Positions 8,707 to 18,134 of a stretch of DNA of 64,000 nucleotides are shown piece by piece. The DNA comes from Bradyrhizobium icense (lineage in GTDB: Bacteria > Pseudomonadota > Alphaproteobacteria > Rhizobiales > Xanthobacteraceae), in NCBI RefSeq assembly GCF_001693385.1, contig NZ_CP016428.1, positions 1,302,001-1,366,000 on the forward strand. Direction: 5' to 3'. Under the pieces are notes generated by a model. That model was not told the origin of the DNA, did not search any database, and worked only from the letters and a program-made list of their open reading frames with translations. The position numbers and the translations under genes were made by a program. Within the stretch, counting starts at the first letter, position 1. Every line of letters begins with the position of its first letter.

Positions 8707-9144
8707 CTAGCCTCCGAAAGCGCGCTTGAGCGCGTCGAATCCGCCCTGGAACACGCCTGTGCCGATGTTGCTGACGAGTTCGTTCTCGCGCTCGGGCGCG
8801 CAGTCGAACTCGGCAGTCCATTCCAGAAAGGTCTGGTCGCCGTCGGTCACGGGCGTCAGCCGCAGCGTTGCAACGTAGTTCTCCACGCCCATCGGCGACT
8901 CCAGGATGGAGTAGGTGCAGAACATGTCGTAGTCGGAGAGCCCGAGCAGCTTTTCGCGGATACGATCGCCGTTGCGCAGGCGAAAGTCGCGCACGCATCC
9001 GATCTTGTCCGCGGGCTCGCCGCCCTCGATGCGGCTCTCCGCAATCGCGGGATGCCAGTTCGGCAGGCCGTTGAAGTCGCGCACGCGCGCCCAGACGCGG
9101 TCGTTGCGGGCGTTCACGACGGTGGAGACGTAGACGCGGGCCAT
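8707..9144 (-). CDS. SRPBCC family protein (first of a tandem pair)
   Basis: The 145-residue protein has the SRPBCC fold pattern: MARVYVSTVVNARND, VWARVRDFNGLPNWHPA, then DKIGCVRDF and LTPVTDGDQTFLEW, with a terminal helix ending ALKRAFGG. It resembles its downstream neighbour along the full length, so a tandem duplication is likely. It is placed between the giant flotillin-like gene (10 bp away) and the second SRPBCC gene, ahead of the molybdenum hydroxylase subunits. No catalytic residues can be assigned; ligand binding or membrane recruitment is the likely role. Confidence 0.82.
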   Translation of the reverse strand: MARVYVSTVVNARNDRVWARVRDFNGLPNWHPAIAESRIEGGEPADKIGCVRDFRLRNGDRIREKLLGLSDYDMFCTYSILESPMGVENYVATLRLTPVTDGDQTFLEWTAEFDCAPERENELVSNIGTGVFQGGFDALKRAFGG

Positions 9145-9153
9145 GGCGTGCTC

Positions 9154-12051
9154 TCAACCCTTCTTGCGCGGTCCGCGTTCGGCGGGAGGCTCGCCGGCGG
9201 CAGGCGCGGCCGGGGACGCGTCGGATTTGCCCGGACCGGCCTTGCGCGTTGCCTCCTTGATACCCTGCATGTCGCGCGCCTCGCGAATGAGGCCGGGCAT
9301 CTTGGCTAGGCTGCCGCCCTCGACACCGATGTCCGACAGGATGGAATCGATCAGCGGCGCCTGCACCCGGTAGCGCAGCGCCGAGTCGATCACCTCGTCG
9401 GTGGCGCTGCGGCCGCCGCCACCGCCGACGCCATTGCCGTTGAGGCCATCGACCTGAAGGATGCGGATACCCTCGATCTTTTCCATTGGCTTGACGCTTT
9501 CGCGCACGATGCCCTCGATACGGTCGAGCAGCTTGCGGCGGAACAGCGAGTAGCGTGCCTGGTCGGTGAGTACGTTCTCGGCCTCGTTGAGCAGCCGCTG
9601 CGCCTCGGCTTCGACGGCGGCTCGCACGCGCTCGGCGTCGGCCGCGATACGGGTCTCCTCGGCCCGCTTCTCTGCGAGCAGCACCTCGACGGTCTTTTGT
9701 CGTTTGGCGATCTCGCTTTCGCGGGCGGTAACGACGCGCTCGGCCGCCTCGGTGGCGCGCACCCGCGCATCCTCGGCGGCCACCTTGGCGGCGGACTCTT
9801 CAAGCGATTTCTGGTACAGGGCAATGGCCTTTTCCATCAGCGCCGTTTCGACGTCCTTTTCGCGATTGACCTCGAGTTTCCGCAAGTCCCGCTCGCGGCC
9901 GATCCGGGCTTCGTCGAGGCCGCGGTCGGAGGCGATGCGCGCCCGCTCGACTTCCTCGCGGGAAGCGATCTCGGCTTCCTGCAGCGCCTGGACGCGGCCG
10001 ACTTCGAGCTGTTCGATCGCGCGCCGGCGTGCCAGCCGGGCGGCCTCCAGCGCCTGTTCGCGCGTGACGTCGGTGGTCTCCACTTCCTTGCGGGCGTTGA
10101 TCTCGGCCTGCTTGACCTGGCGATCGGCGTCGATGCGCTCGGAGCGCTTGGCGGCAAGCGCAATCACGCGCTCCTCGTCGGCGATCTCGACCGCCTTCTT
10201 CTGATCGATATTGAGCACCTCGCGGGTCTTCGACGAGGCGATGCGTTCGGCCTCAAGTGCAAGTTCGACCTCGACGCGCCGCCGTTCGATCGCGTCGCGC
10301 CGCCTGAGTTCGGCGGCCTCGATGGCTTCGGTGCGGTCGATCTCCAGTCCTCTGGTTTCCTTTTCGGCCCGGATGCGCTGGGCGGCGACGACCTTCTCCT
10401 GGGCAATGCGCGCGGCTTCGATCGCTTCGCGCGAGGCGATGTCGGCTTCCTCGACAGCGCGGTTGCGCGCGATTTCAAGCGAGCGAACGCGCTCCTCCTG
10501 GGCGATGCGGGAGGCTTCCGTTGCCTCGCGCGCGGAAATGCCGGCGACTTCCAGCGCCTGGTTGCGTTCGATTTCCAGCTTGCGCGTGGCGTGCTCGGAA
10601 CTGATCCGTTCGGCGGCGAGAGTCCGCTCGCGGGCAATCCGCGCGGCTTCGACGGCCTTCTGCGCCTCGATTTCGGCCTCCTGGATGGTGCGCACCTGCG
10701 CAATCTCCAGCGATCGCGTGCGCTCGTCGGAGGCGATGCGCTCGACATTGACGATCGTGGTCTGGGCGATGCGCGCCTTTTCGGTCGCCTCGCGCGCCGC
10801 GATCTCGGCTTCTTCGACCGCGCGGGTGCGCTCGATTTCGCGCCGGCGGGTTTCCTCCTCGTTGGCGATCCGTGCATCGGTGACCGCGCGATCCTGCTGG
10901 ATACGCGCTTTCTCGACCGCTTCACGCGCTAAGATCTCGGCTTCCTCGACGGTGCGTGTGCGCTCGATGTCGCGCTGGCGTACTTCGCGCTCGGAGGCGA
11001 TGCGCGCGGTATCGACCGCGCGCTGATTGGCGATCTTGGCCTTTTCGATTTCCTCGCGCGCCAGCAGTTCCCTTTCCTCGACCGCGCGCGTGCGTTCAAT
11101 CTCGCGGTGCCTCGTTTCGCGCTCGGAAGCGATGCGGGCTTCGGCGATGGCGAGCTCGTTGGCGATGCGGGCCTTCTCGATCGCCTCGCGAGCGGAAATC
11201 TGCGCCTGTTCGGCCTCGGTCTCGCGCAGCGCGCGTTCGCGTGCCACTTCCGTGCGTTGCAGTGCCCGGCGCATCTCGATGTCGCGTTCCTGTTCGAGGC
11301 GGGCGGTCTCGCTCTCGCGCTCGATCTCCAGTGCCTGGCGCTCGGCTTCGAGGTTGCGGGTGCGGATCTTGATCATCGAATCCTGTTCGATGTCGTTGCG
11401 CAGCTTTCGCCGGGCCTCGATGTCCTCCATCAGGCGGGTCAGACCCTCGGCGTCGAACCGGTTCGACGGGTTGAAGTATTCCAGGTCGGTCTGGTCGAGG
11501 TCGGTGATGGCGACCGACTCCAGTTCAAGTCCGTTCTGGGCAAGCGCTTCAGCGGCGGCGGCCTTGACGCGGGCGACATATTCGCCGCGCTGCTCGTGCA
11601 TCTGCTCCATGGTCATTTCGGCGGCCACCGACCGGATCGCGGAGACGAACTTGCCGGAAAGCAGGGCGTGCAACTGCCCCGGCTCGAGCGTGCGCCGCCC
11701 GAGCGTCGCGGCGGCGATCGCGACGGCTTCACGGGTCGGCTGCACGCGCACGTAAAAGTCGGCCTCGATGTCGATCCGCATGCGGTCGCGGGTAATCACC
11801 GCATCATGCTTGGCCCGCACGATGCCCATCGGCAGCACGTTCATGTTGACGGGCGTGTAGTCGTGAATGAACGGCAGCACAAAGGCGCCGCCGTTGATCA
11901 CCACGCGTTCGCCGAGCAGACCGGTGCGGACGAAGGACACTTCCTTCGACGATCGATGATAGAGCCAGTTCACGACATAGACGACGATGGCGATCACGAC
12001 GATCGCGACGATCAGCCAGAGGATCAATTCGCCAACCAGATTCCCCGACAT
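9154..12051 (-). CDS. Giant flotillin-like SPFH protein with 44-residue coiled-coil repeats
   Basis: The 965-residue protein has one N-terminal membrane helix (residues 6-29), an SPFH/band-7 domain (about 35-205) and an uninterrupted charged helix to about 860, with a Gly-rich hinge and a Lys/Pro-rich end. Ordinary flotillins have roughly 450-600 residues. From residue 287 to 583 the helix is built of near-identical 44-residue units (AREAIEKARI-type starts at 287, 331, 375, 419, 463, 540, with one 33-residue unit at 507). That is four or three hendecads, the 11-residue period of right-handed coiled coils. It probably forms a membrane-anchored oligomeric scaffold. A GGAGGAAGAG ribosome site precedes the ATG. 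It is embedded in the hydroxylase operon. Confidence 0.88.
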   Translation of the reverse strand: MSGNLVGELILWLIVAIVVIAIVVYVVNWLYHRSSKEVSFVRTGLLGERVVINGGAFVLPFIHDYTPVNMNVLPMGIVRAKHDAVITRDRMRIDIEADFYVRVQPTREAVAIAAATLGRRTLEPGQLHALLSGKFVSAIRSVAAEMTMEQMHEQRGEYVARVKAAAAEALAQNGLELESVAITDLDQTDLEYFNPSNRFDAEGLTRLMEDIEARRKLRNDIEQDSMIKIRTRNLEAERQALEIERESETARLEQERDIEMRRALQRTEVARERALRETEAEQAQISAREAIEKARIANELAIAEARIASERETRHREIERTRAVEERELLAREEIEKAKIANQRAVDTARIASEREVRQRDIERTRTVEEAEILAREAVEKARIQQDRAVTDARIANEEETRRREIERTRAVEEAEIAAREATEKARIAQTTIVNVERIASDERTRSLEIAQVRTIQEAEIEAQKAVEAARIARERTLAAERISSEHATRKLEIERNQALEVAGISAREATEASRIAQEERVRSLEIARNRAVEEADIASREAIEAARIAQEKVVAAQRIRAEKETRGLEIDRTEAIEAAELRRRDAIERRRVEVELALEAERIASSKTREVLNIDQKKAVEIADEERVIALAAKRSERIDADRQVKQAEINARKEVETTDVTREQALEAARLARRRAIEQLEVGRVQALQEAEIASREEVERARIASDRGLDEARIGRERDLRKLEVNREKDVETALMEKAIALYQKSLEESAAKVAAEDARVRATEAAERVVTARESEIAKRQKTVEVLLAEKRAEETRIAADAERVRAAVEAEAQRLLNEAENVLTDQARYSLFRRKLLDRIEGIVRESVKPMEKIEGIRILQVDGLNGNGVGGGGGRSATDEVIDSALRYRVQAPLIDSILSDIGVEGGSLAKMPGLIREARDMQGIKEATRKAGPGKSDASPAAPAAGEPPAERGPRKKG

Positions 12052-12075
12052 CTCTTCCTCCCTTTGGTCTCGGCG

Positions 12076-12909
12076 TTATCGCGCGCCGATCGCCTTGAAT
12101 TTGCGTACCTGTTCCGTCAGCGCCCGCTCCACCGGCAGGCGCTCCATCGAGGATGCGCCGTAAAAGCCGTGGCACTTGCGCGTGTGTTTCATGATGAAGT
12201 CTGCGTCGGCCGGCTCGGCGATGGGACCGCCATGGGCCAGCACCAGTATGTCCGGATTGACGCTCAGCGCCGCTGCTGCCCAGGTGTCGATCTGCTCGGG
12301 GCAATCTTCGAGCTTCGGGGCGGTGTGCGCGCCGATCGCGCCGCCGGTGGTCAGGCCAAGATGGCAGACGATGATATCGGCGCCGGCGATCGCCATTGCC
12401 GCGGCTTCGCTCTCGTTGAACACATAGGGTGTCGTCAGCATGTCCTTGTCGCGCGCCTTGGTGATCATGTCGATCTCCAGCGCATAGGACATTCCGGTTT
12501 CCTCGAGATTGGCGCGGAATACGCCGTCGATCAGGCCGACGGTCGGAAAGTTCTGCACGCCGGCAAAGCCCAGCGCCTTCAACTGATCCAGAAAGCTGTC
12601 CATGTCGCGGAACGGGTCGGTGCCGTTGACGCCGGCCAGCACCGGTGTTTTCGTGACGACCGGCAGCACTTCGCCGGCCATCTCGACGACGATCGCGTTG
12701 GCATCGCCATAGGGCATCAGGCCGGCGAGGGAGCCGCGTCCTGCCATGCGGTAGCGGCCGGAATTGTAGATGACGATCAGGTCGACGCCGCCGGCTTCCT
12801 CGCATTTGGCCGACAGGCCAGTGCCGGCGCCGCCGCCGACGATCGGCTCGCCCTTGGCGGCCATGTTGCGAAACTTCTTCAGGATCGCTGAACGTTCGAA
12901 CTTCGCCAT
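12076..12909 (-). CDS. Phosphoenolpyruvate hydrolase-family TIM-barrel protein
   Basis: The 277-residue protein begins [13 protein letters not shown] and runs through [29 protein letters not shown] and [12 protein letters not shown], the pattern of the PEP-hydrolase-like TIM-barrel family related to isocitrate lyase/PEP mutase. In other genomes this family is found with, or fused to, Tm-1-like domains; here the Tm-1 domain is encoded by the gene immediately upstream. The ATG at 12907-12909 follows GAGGTGACC; a GTG six bases earlier would overlap the previous stop. The biochemical reaction is unproven. Confidence 0.82.
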   Translation of the reverse strand: MAKFERSAILKKFRNMAAKGEPIVGGGAGTGLSAKCEEAGGVDLIVIYNSGRYRMAGRGSLAGLMPYGDANAIVVEMAGEVLPVVTKTPVLAGVNGTDPFRDMDSFLDQLKALGFAGVQNFPTVGLIDGVFRANLEETGMSYALEIDMITKARDKDMLTTPYVFNESEAAAMAIAGADIIVCHLGLTTGGAIGAHTAPKLEDCPEQIDTWAAAALSVNPDILVLAHGGPIAEPADADFIMKHTRKCHGFYGASSMERLPVERALTEQVRKFKAIGAR

Positions 12910-12911
12910 GG

Positions 12912-15143
12912 TCACCTCGCGACTTTCCGACGTGTCCCCGGGCGTCCGACCAGAGGACGGAGCGCGTTGACGATGGCGGATGCAAATTCGGGATCGTTGA
13001 TGTGGCGCTTGATGCGGATGAGCTGGCGGTTGCCGGTCTGGCGCACGCTGCGTTCCAGCGCCGTAAACAGTGCCGCGTCCGCTTCGGGATCCCAGAACGG
13101 CTGGCTAGGGGCGTCGAGTGCGGAAACGCCGCCCTCCGGCAGGAAGAAGCGCACCGGGCCGTCCATCCGGTTGAGCTTCTCGCCGATCCAGCGCCCGATG
13201 CGGTCGTTCTCCTCCGGCGTGGTGCGCATCAAGGTCACCTGCGGATTGTGAACGTGGAACTTACGCTGGCGATAGCGCCCAGGGATCGTATCGGGCGCAC
13301 CGAAATTGACCATGTCGAGCGCGCCGGCCGAGCCGATGAACGGCACGCGGCTGCGGATGATCGCGCCAAACCGGTCGTCGGTTGCCGGGAACACGCCGCC
13401 CATCAGGAGATCGCAGACTTCCGTCGTCGTGAGGTCGACGACGGCCGCGAGCATTCCGGAATCGACCAGCTTTTCCATCGAGCGGCCGCCGACGCCGGTG
13501 GCGTGGAAGACGAGGCACTCGAAATCGTTGCGCAGATCGGCCGCGATCTTCTGCACGGCCGGCGTCGTCACGCCGAACATGGTGATGCCGACAGCGGGCA
13601 ACGCAACCCGTGCGTTACGCTCGACCGCGCCTTGATTTTCGAGACGCGCCTTCACCATGCCGGCGATGGCGTTGGCGCCGTTGGCGAGCACGGCGCGCGA
13701 GATCGAATTGAGGCCCTGCACGTCGGTGACCGAATACATCATCGTGATATCGGCAGGCCCGACATAAGGGCCGACATCTCCCGACGCGACCGATGAGATG
13801 ATGAGTTTCGGCACGCCGACGGGAAGGGTGCGCATCCCCGGCGCGACCAGCGAGGCGCCGCCGGAGCCGCCGGCCGAAATGATGCCCGCGACATTGCCCT
13901 GACGGCGCAGCCAGTTGGCAAAGGCGTCGGCCATCGCGGTCACCGACGCGCCGCGATCGGCACCGAACACGCTTGATCCGCCGCGTCCGTGGTTGAGCGC
14001 GATTTCCTGTGCGGGGACATCGCAGGTGGAGAGCTTGCCGCTGGTGGAGACGTCGACCAGGCGTGTCCGCAAACCGTGACCGGCGATGACGTCACGAATG
14101 AAGCGCAGCTCCTCGCCCTTGGTGTCGAGCGTACCGACGATCAGCACGACGGGCGGCCCCGATACGCTTTGTACGCTCGCGCCGGTCGGACGCTTTTGCC
14201 GGGCTGCGTTTTCGATCCGCGTGACTCCGGTGGAGAGCGTGCGCGCGGCTGCCTCGATGCGCGCAATGGGCACCGGCTGCGACCAGCGTGTCGGCAGCGT
14301 GGGATTGGAGACATAGATCCGGATTGGCGCTGCGCTCGACGCACGCGGCGGTGCGGGATGCGCCTTGGCCTCGGCGCCTGCATCGGCGGGTTCGATATCC
14401 GTTTCCGGCTCGACGCCGTGGACGCCGACGCCAAGCAGACGTTGTTGCAACTCGCGGTCGGCGGCAAGGCGCGCGGAATCGATGATGCGGTTGACGCGGC
14501 CATTGACCATGATCGCGACGTTCTTTGAAATCGCGGTGGCGACGCCGATATTCTGCTCGATCACGAGCACCGAGATGTCGCCGTCTTCGGCAAGTCGCAC
14601 CAGCATTTCCTCGACCTGGGCGACGATGACGGGCGCAAGCCCCTCGGTCGGCTCGTCCATGATGAGAAGATGCGGATTGGTCAGAAGCGCGCGCGAGATC
14701 GCCAGCATCTGCTGTTCGCCGCCCGAGAGCTGGCCGCCGCCATGATCCTTGCGTTCGGCAAGACGGGGAAACGTCTCGTAGATGCGATCGATGGTCCAGG
14801 CGCCGCGCCGCATCCCGGCGGCCAGCGCCAGATGTTCGGCGACGCTGAGCGAGCGCCACAGCCGACGCCCTTGCGGAACGTAGCCGACACCGTGCTGCGC
14901 GATCCGCGCCGGGCTAAGGCGGGTGATATCCTCGCCGCGAACACGTACAGAGCCGCCGCTCGCCCGCAACAATCCCATGATGGTCTTGCACAGCGTGGTC
15001 TTGCCCATGCCGTTGCGGCCAACCACCGAGAAAACGCCTGCATCAAGGGTCAAATCGACGCCCTGCAGCGCATGGGAGTGACCGTAATAGACGTCGAGGC
15101 CCCGGACTTCGAGAGCAGGCGCTGAACGGCGGAAGTCACTCAT
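12912..15143 (-). CDS. LivF-type ABC ATPase fused to a Tm-1-like (UPF0261) domain
   Basis: This 743-residue fusion has a complete LivF-like ATPase at residues 1-240: Walker [10 protein letters not shown] at 42-50, signature LSGGEQQ at 139-145, Walker B LLIMDEP at 159-165. A low-complexity linker (241-330) leads to a full Tm-1-like/UPF0261 domain (331-743), starting [15 protein letters not shown] and containing [13 protein letters not shown]. The start chosen is the ATG at 15141-15143, overlapping the livG stop by 8 bp; an upstream start would overlap livG more deeply. Tm-1-like proteins are nucleotide-binding proteins of unknown bacterial role. The fusion ties that activity to a branched-chain-type importer. 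Confidence 0.87.
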   Translation of the reverse strand: MSDFRRSAPALEVRGLDVYYGHSHALQGVDLTLDAGVFSVVGRNGMGKTTLCKTIMGLLRASGGSVRVRGEDITRLSPARIAQHGVGYVPQGRRLWRSLSVAEHLALAAGMRRGAWTIDRIYETFPRLAERKDHGGGQLSGGEQQMLAISRALLTNPHLLIMDEPTEGLAPVIVAQVEEMLVRLAEDGDISVLVIEQNIGVATAISKNVAIMVNGRVNRIIDSARLAADRELQQRLLGVGVHGVEPETDIEPADAGAEAKAHPAPPRASSAAPIRIYVSNPTLPTRWSQPVPIARIEAAARTLSTGVTRIENAARQKRPTGASVQSVSGPPVVLIVGTLDTKGEELRFIRDVIAGHGLRTRLVDVSTSGKLSTCDVPAQEIALNHGRGGSSVFGADRGASVTAMADAFANWLRRQGNVAGIISAGGSGGASLVAPGMRTLPVGVPKLIISSVASGDVGPYVGPADITMMYSVTDVQGLNSISRAVLANGANAIAGMVKARLENQGAVERNARVALPAVGITMFGVTTPAVQKIAADLRNDFECLVFHATGVGGRSMEKLVDSGMLAAVVDLTTTEVCDLLMGGVFPATDDRFGAIIRSRVPFIGSAGALDMVNFGAPDTIPGRYRQRKFHVHNPQVTLMRTTPEENDRIGRWIGEKLNRMDGPVRFFLPEGGVSALDAPSQPFWDPEADAALFTALERSVRQTGNRQLIRIKRHINDPEFASAIVNALRPLVGRPGTRRKVAR

Positions 15144-15924
15144 GCCCGGCCCCCAGATAGAGTTCCTGCACCTCTGGGTCGGCTTCGATCTCGTGCGGCA
15201 GGCCTTCCTTGAAGACACGGCCGTTGTGCATCATCGTGACGCTTTCGACGACGCGCAGTGCGACATCCATGTCGTGCTCGATGATGATGTAGCCGATGTG
15301 GGCGGGAAGCGACGTCAGGATATCGATCAGTTCGCGCCGCTCGGTGGGGGAGAGGCCCGCGGCCGGTTCGTCGAACAGGATAAAGCGCGGAGCGCCGGCG
15401 AGCGCGAGCGCGATTTCGAGCTGGCGCTGCTGGCCATGGGCGAGTTCCGCGACCCGCTGCTCCCTCACAGGCGTCAGATGCACCGCCTGGATCAGCGCCT
15501 CGGCCGCATGCATGAGGGCGTCGTTCGCGCCCGGACGCAGCGGCGAGAATCGCCCGCGAGAAACGCCGCGGCAGGCGAGGTAGACGTTGTCTCTCACCGT
15601 AAGGCCGGGAAACAGCGCCGATATCTGGTAGGTGCGGCGCAAGCCGCGCCTGATACGTTCATATGGCGGGAAGTGGGTGATGTCCTCGCCGAAGAAACGG
15701 ATGGTGCCGGAGGAGGGCGGAAAGTCCCCGGTCACGCAATTGAACAGCGTGGTCTTGCCGGCGCCGTTGGAGCCGAGCACGGCGCGGCGTTCGCCCGGGC
15801 GAACCGTGATGGTGACGTCGGTCAGCGCCGCCAGCGCGCCGAACAGCCGCGTCACGCCGCGCAGCTCCAGCGCGGCGCCGGCGCCGACGGCCGAAAAGCG
15901 TGGCGCGGCGCTATCCATGGCCAT
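15136..15924 (-). CDS. livG: ABC transporter ATP-binding protein, LivG type
   Basis: The 262-residue ATPase has Walker A GSNGAGKTTLF, the LivG-type linker CRGVSRGRFSP, the signature region LAHGQQRQLEIALAL (the usual LSGGQ is degenerate, as is common in LivG) and Walker B FILFDEPAAGLSP. It pairs with the LivF-like half of the next gene to energise the LivH/LivM permease. It overlaps livM by 14 bp and the fusion gene by 8 bp. The substrate of this HAAT-family importer cannot be told from the ATPase; the operon suggests an organic acid or aromatic compound, not an amino acid. Confidence 0.92.
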   Translation of the reverse strand: MAMDSAAPRFSAVGAGAALELRGVTRLFGALAALTDVTITVRPGERRAVLGSNGAGKTTLFNCVTGDFPPSSGTIRFFGEDITHFPPYERIRRGLRRTYQISALFPGLTVRDNVYLACRGVSRGRFSPLRPGANDALMHAAEALIQAVHLTPVREQRVAELAHGQQRQLEIALALAGAPRFILFDEPAAGLSPTERRELIDILTSLPAHIGYIIIEHDMDVALRVVESVTMMHNGRVFKEGLPHEIEADPEVQELYLGAGHE

Positions 15925-16993
15925 GGCCTCCGCCCCCGCGTTTGTCGATGGTCGCCGCGCCGCGGCGCCAGCGCTCCCACAGTCCGATCATGCCATCCGA
16001 CGACCAGAACACGATGGCGAGGAAGCCGAGGCCGATCAGAAGTCGGAAGCGGTTGCCGTCGAGACCGAGCTTGACCAATAGATCGAGCGCGAAGGTACGC
16101 AGGATGACGAAGATGAAGGCGCCGATGAAGGGCCCGACGGGGCGGGTGATGCCGCCGACTACGGCAATAATCAGGATATCGATGCAGGCGCCGACGCTGA
16201 CCGAGCCGGGTGAAATCTGCCGGTAGTTCCAGACCTGCAGGACGCCGCCGAGCGCTGCGATGAAGGCCGCGAAAGCATAGGCTGCCACGCGGTGCGCATT
16301 GACATTGTAGCCGAGCGCCGCCATGCGGCGGGGATTGTCGCGCACGCCCTGCAGCGCGAGGCCGAAAGGCGCGCGCGAGACATATTGAACGGCGAAATAG
16401 CAGAACGCCGCGACGCCCAGCGTGACGTAGTAGAACGGAATATCGGAGCGCCAGTCGATGCCCCAGAAACGCGGCGTCGCGACCGTGTTGATGCCGGTAT
16501 GGCCGCCGAAGATCGCCCAGTTCTGGTTGGTGAAATAGTAGAAGGCCGCACCGATCGCGAGCGTGATCATGATGGTGTAGATGCCTTCGGTGCGCACCGC
16601 GAGCGCGCCGCCGAGGGTGCCGAAGGCGGTCGCGAGCACCAGCGCCATCGGCGTTGCGAGCCACCACGGCCAGCCGAGGCTGATATTGGTGTTGGCACTC
16701 ATGCCGAACACCGCGACCATGTAGGCGGCAAAGCCGGCGACGGTGAGCTGCATCAGGCTGACCATGCCGCCATAGCCCGCCAGGAACATCAGGCTGAGCG
16801 CGACGGTCCCGAGGATCAGCGTCGTCGCGAAGATCTCGATCAGGAAGAAGCCGTTGGCGATGAACGGCATGATCAAGAGGATCACCGCCACCAGCCAGAC
16901 AGCCGGCTTGTTGAATTCCGGCCATGCCAACAGCGCCGCGCGCGCTTCTGCCGGCTGACTGGTCTGAGGATGGGCGCCCTGGACCAACGACAT
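15911..16993 (-). CDS. livM: Branched-chain-type ABC transporter permease, LivM type
   Basis: The 360-residue permease has about nine or ten hydrophobic segments and the LivM hallmarks GYGGMVSLMQLTVAGFAAY and LGGALAVRTEGIY. It also has a long N-terminal extension before the first helix. The ATG at 16991-16993 begins one base after the livH stop; an alternative ATG 15 bp upstream overlaps livH. It ends in a short Gly/His-rich tail. It forms the membrane pore with LivH. Confidence 0.92.
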   Translation of the reverse strand: MSLVQGAHPQTSQPAEARAALLAWPEFNKPAVWLVAVILLIMPFIANGFFLIEIFATTLILGTVALSLMFLAGYGGMVSLMQLTVAGFAAYMVAVFGMSANTNISLGWPWWLATPMALVLATAFGTLGGALAVRTEGIYTIMITLAIGAAFYYFTNQNWAIFGGHTGINTVATPRFWGIDWRSDIPFYYVTLGVAAFCYFAVQYVSRAPFGLALQGVRDNPRRMAALGYNVNAHRVAAYAFAAFIAALGGVLQVWNYRQISPGSVSVGACIDILIIAVVGGITRPVGPFIGAFIFVILRTFALDLLVKLGLDGNRFRLLIGLGFLAIVFWSSDGMIGLWERWRRGAATIDKRGGGGHGHG

Positions 16994-16994
16994 G

Positions 16995-18005
16995 TCAGCG
17001 CCTCGCAAGGAGGCCCTGCGGCCGCAGCGCCAGCACCAGCACCATGATGAGGAAGGTTACAACGATGGCGTAGGTCGGGATGTAGACGGAGCCGAGCTGC
17101 TCGGCGAGGCCGATGATGACGGCGCCCAGCGCCGCACCCGGGATCGATCCCATGCCCCCGACGATGACGACGACGAGGGAGGCGAGCAGAAAGCGGGTGT
17201 CCTCGCCGGGCGAAAGCGACTGGAAGGTTCCGCCGACGACGCCCGCGATGCCGGCAAGGCCGGCGCCAAGCGCGAACACGGCAACGAAAACGAGCTGGAT
17301 CGGCACGCCGGTCGCCGCGAGCATGTCGCGGTCATCGACTCCGGCGCGTACCATCATGCCGACGCGGGTCCGGTTGAGCGCCAGCCACATCGCGATGCCG
17401 ATCACGATCGCCGCGACCAAGATCACGAGCCGCACCAGCGGATAGCGCAGATAGACCGCCTCGCCCGACGATTTGACCGCTGTGACCAGCGGCAAGTCGA
17501 TCGGGCCGATCAGCCAGCTTGGGGTCTGGATCTGATAGAAATCGCCACCGAATGCCCACAGCATCAGATCGGCAAACACGATCGAAAGCCCGATCGTGAC
17601 CATGGTCTGGCGCAGATCCTGTCCTTCCATGCGGCGGAAGACGGCGATCTGCAGGACGATGCCGACCAGCGCCACTCCCAAAAATGCGATGATGAAACCG
17701 AGGATCCAGGAACCGGTCCACGCACTGATGGCGTAACCGATGTAGCCGCCGAACAGATAGAGCGAGCCATGCGCCAGATTGACGTTGCGCATCAGGCCGA
17801 AGATGAGCGTGAAGCCGCTGGCCACCAGGAAGTAAAGGCTGCCGAGCGTGATGCCGTTGAACAGGGCGTTGAGAAAGACCCGCTTCCTGCCGATCGCCTC
17901 TTCGAGGCCGGGTGGCCAGACGGCAAGGATCAGCCACAGCAGCACCGCGACCGCGATCAGCAGGATCAGCGCCCATGCCGGATGGCGTTCGATGAATCGT
18001 GTCAC
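16995..18005 (-). CDS. livH: Branched-chain-type ABC transporter permease, LivH type
   Basis: The 336-residue permease carries the LivH pattern NALFNGITLGSLYFLVASGFTL near residue 50, GLMRNVNLAHGSLY, and the late GMGSIPGAALGAVIIG loop. An extra N-terminal hydrophobic segment (LILLIAVAVLLWLIL) precedes the core. It is the first gene of the long minus-strand operon: the AraC gene upstream ends 129 bp away, leaving room for a promoter at 18006-18134. The substrate is unknown. Confidence 0.92.
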   Translation of the reverse strand: MTRFIERHPAWALILLIAVAVLLWLILAVWPPGLEEAIGRKRVFLNALFNGITLGSLYFLVASGFTLIFGLMRNVNLAHGSLYLFGGYIGYAISAWTGSWILGFIIAFLGVALVGIVLQIAVFRRMEGQDLRQTMVTIGLSIVFADLMLWAFGGDFYQIQTPSWLIGPIDLPLVTAVKSSGEAVYLRYPLVRLVILVAAIVIGIAMWLALNRTRVGMMVRAGVDDRDMLAATGVPIQLVFVAVFALGAGLAGIAGVVGGTFQSLSPGEDTRFLLASLVVVIVGGMGSIPGAALGAVIIGLAEQLGSVYIPTYAIVVTFLIMVLVLALRPQGLLARR

Positions 18006-18134
18006 GGTAGCAGCCCGGCCGTCGCCATACCGTCCTCCCAGACGCCGCGGCCGTTTCGGCTCGCGTTTTGGGCCATCCTAACGGTGCCTCGGACCTTGCA
18101 CTTGATTGTCAGTATCTTTTCGCGCCTGTTGCGC

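Noticed and set aside
4321..9144. A carbon monoxide dehydrogenase operon (coxMSL with coxD, coxE, coxG-like genes)
   Set aside because: The active-site loop reads AMRGFG and not the AYxCSFR of form I enzymes, and the large subunit is split; the locus is a Cox-type hydroxylase of another specificity.
9154..12051. The repeat in the flotillin-like gene as a CRISPR or DNA satellite
   Set aside because: The 132-bp units are diverged at DNA level, have no spacers, and keep one reading frame, so selection is on the protein.
9697..12891. Long plus-strand open frames (411 and 594 codons) opposite the flotillin-like gene
   Set aside because: They are mirror frames of the Glu/Arg/Ala-rich repeat; the minus strand has a signal, domain structure and ribosome site, the plus strand has none.
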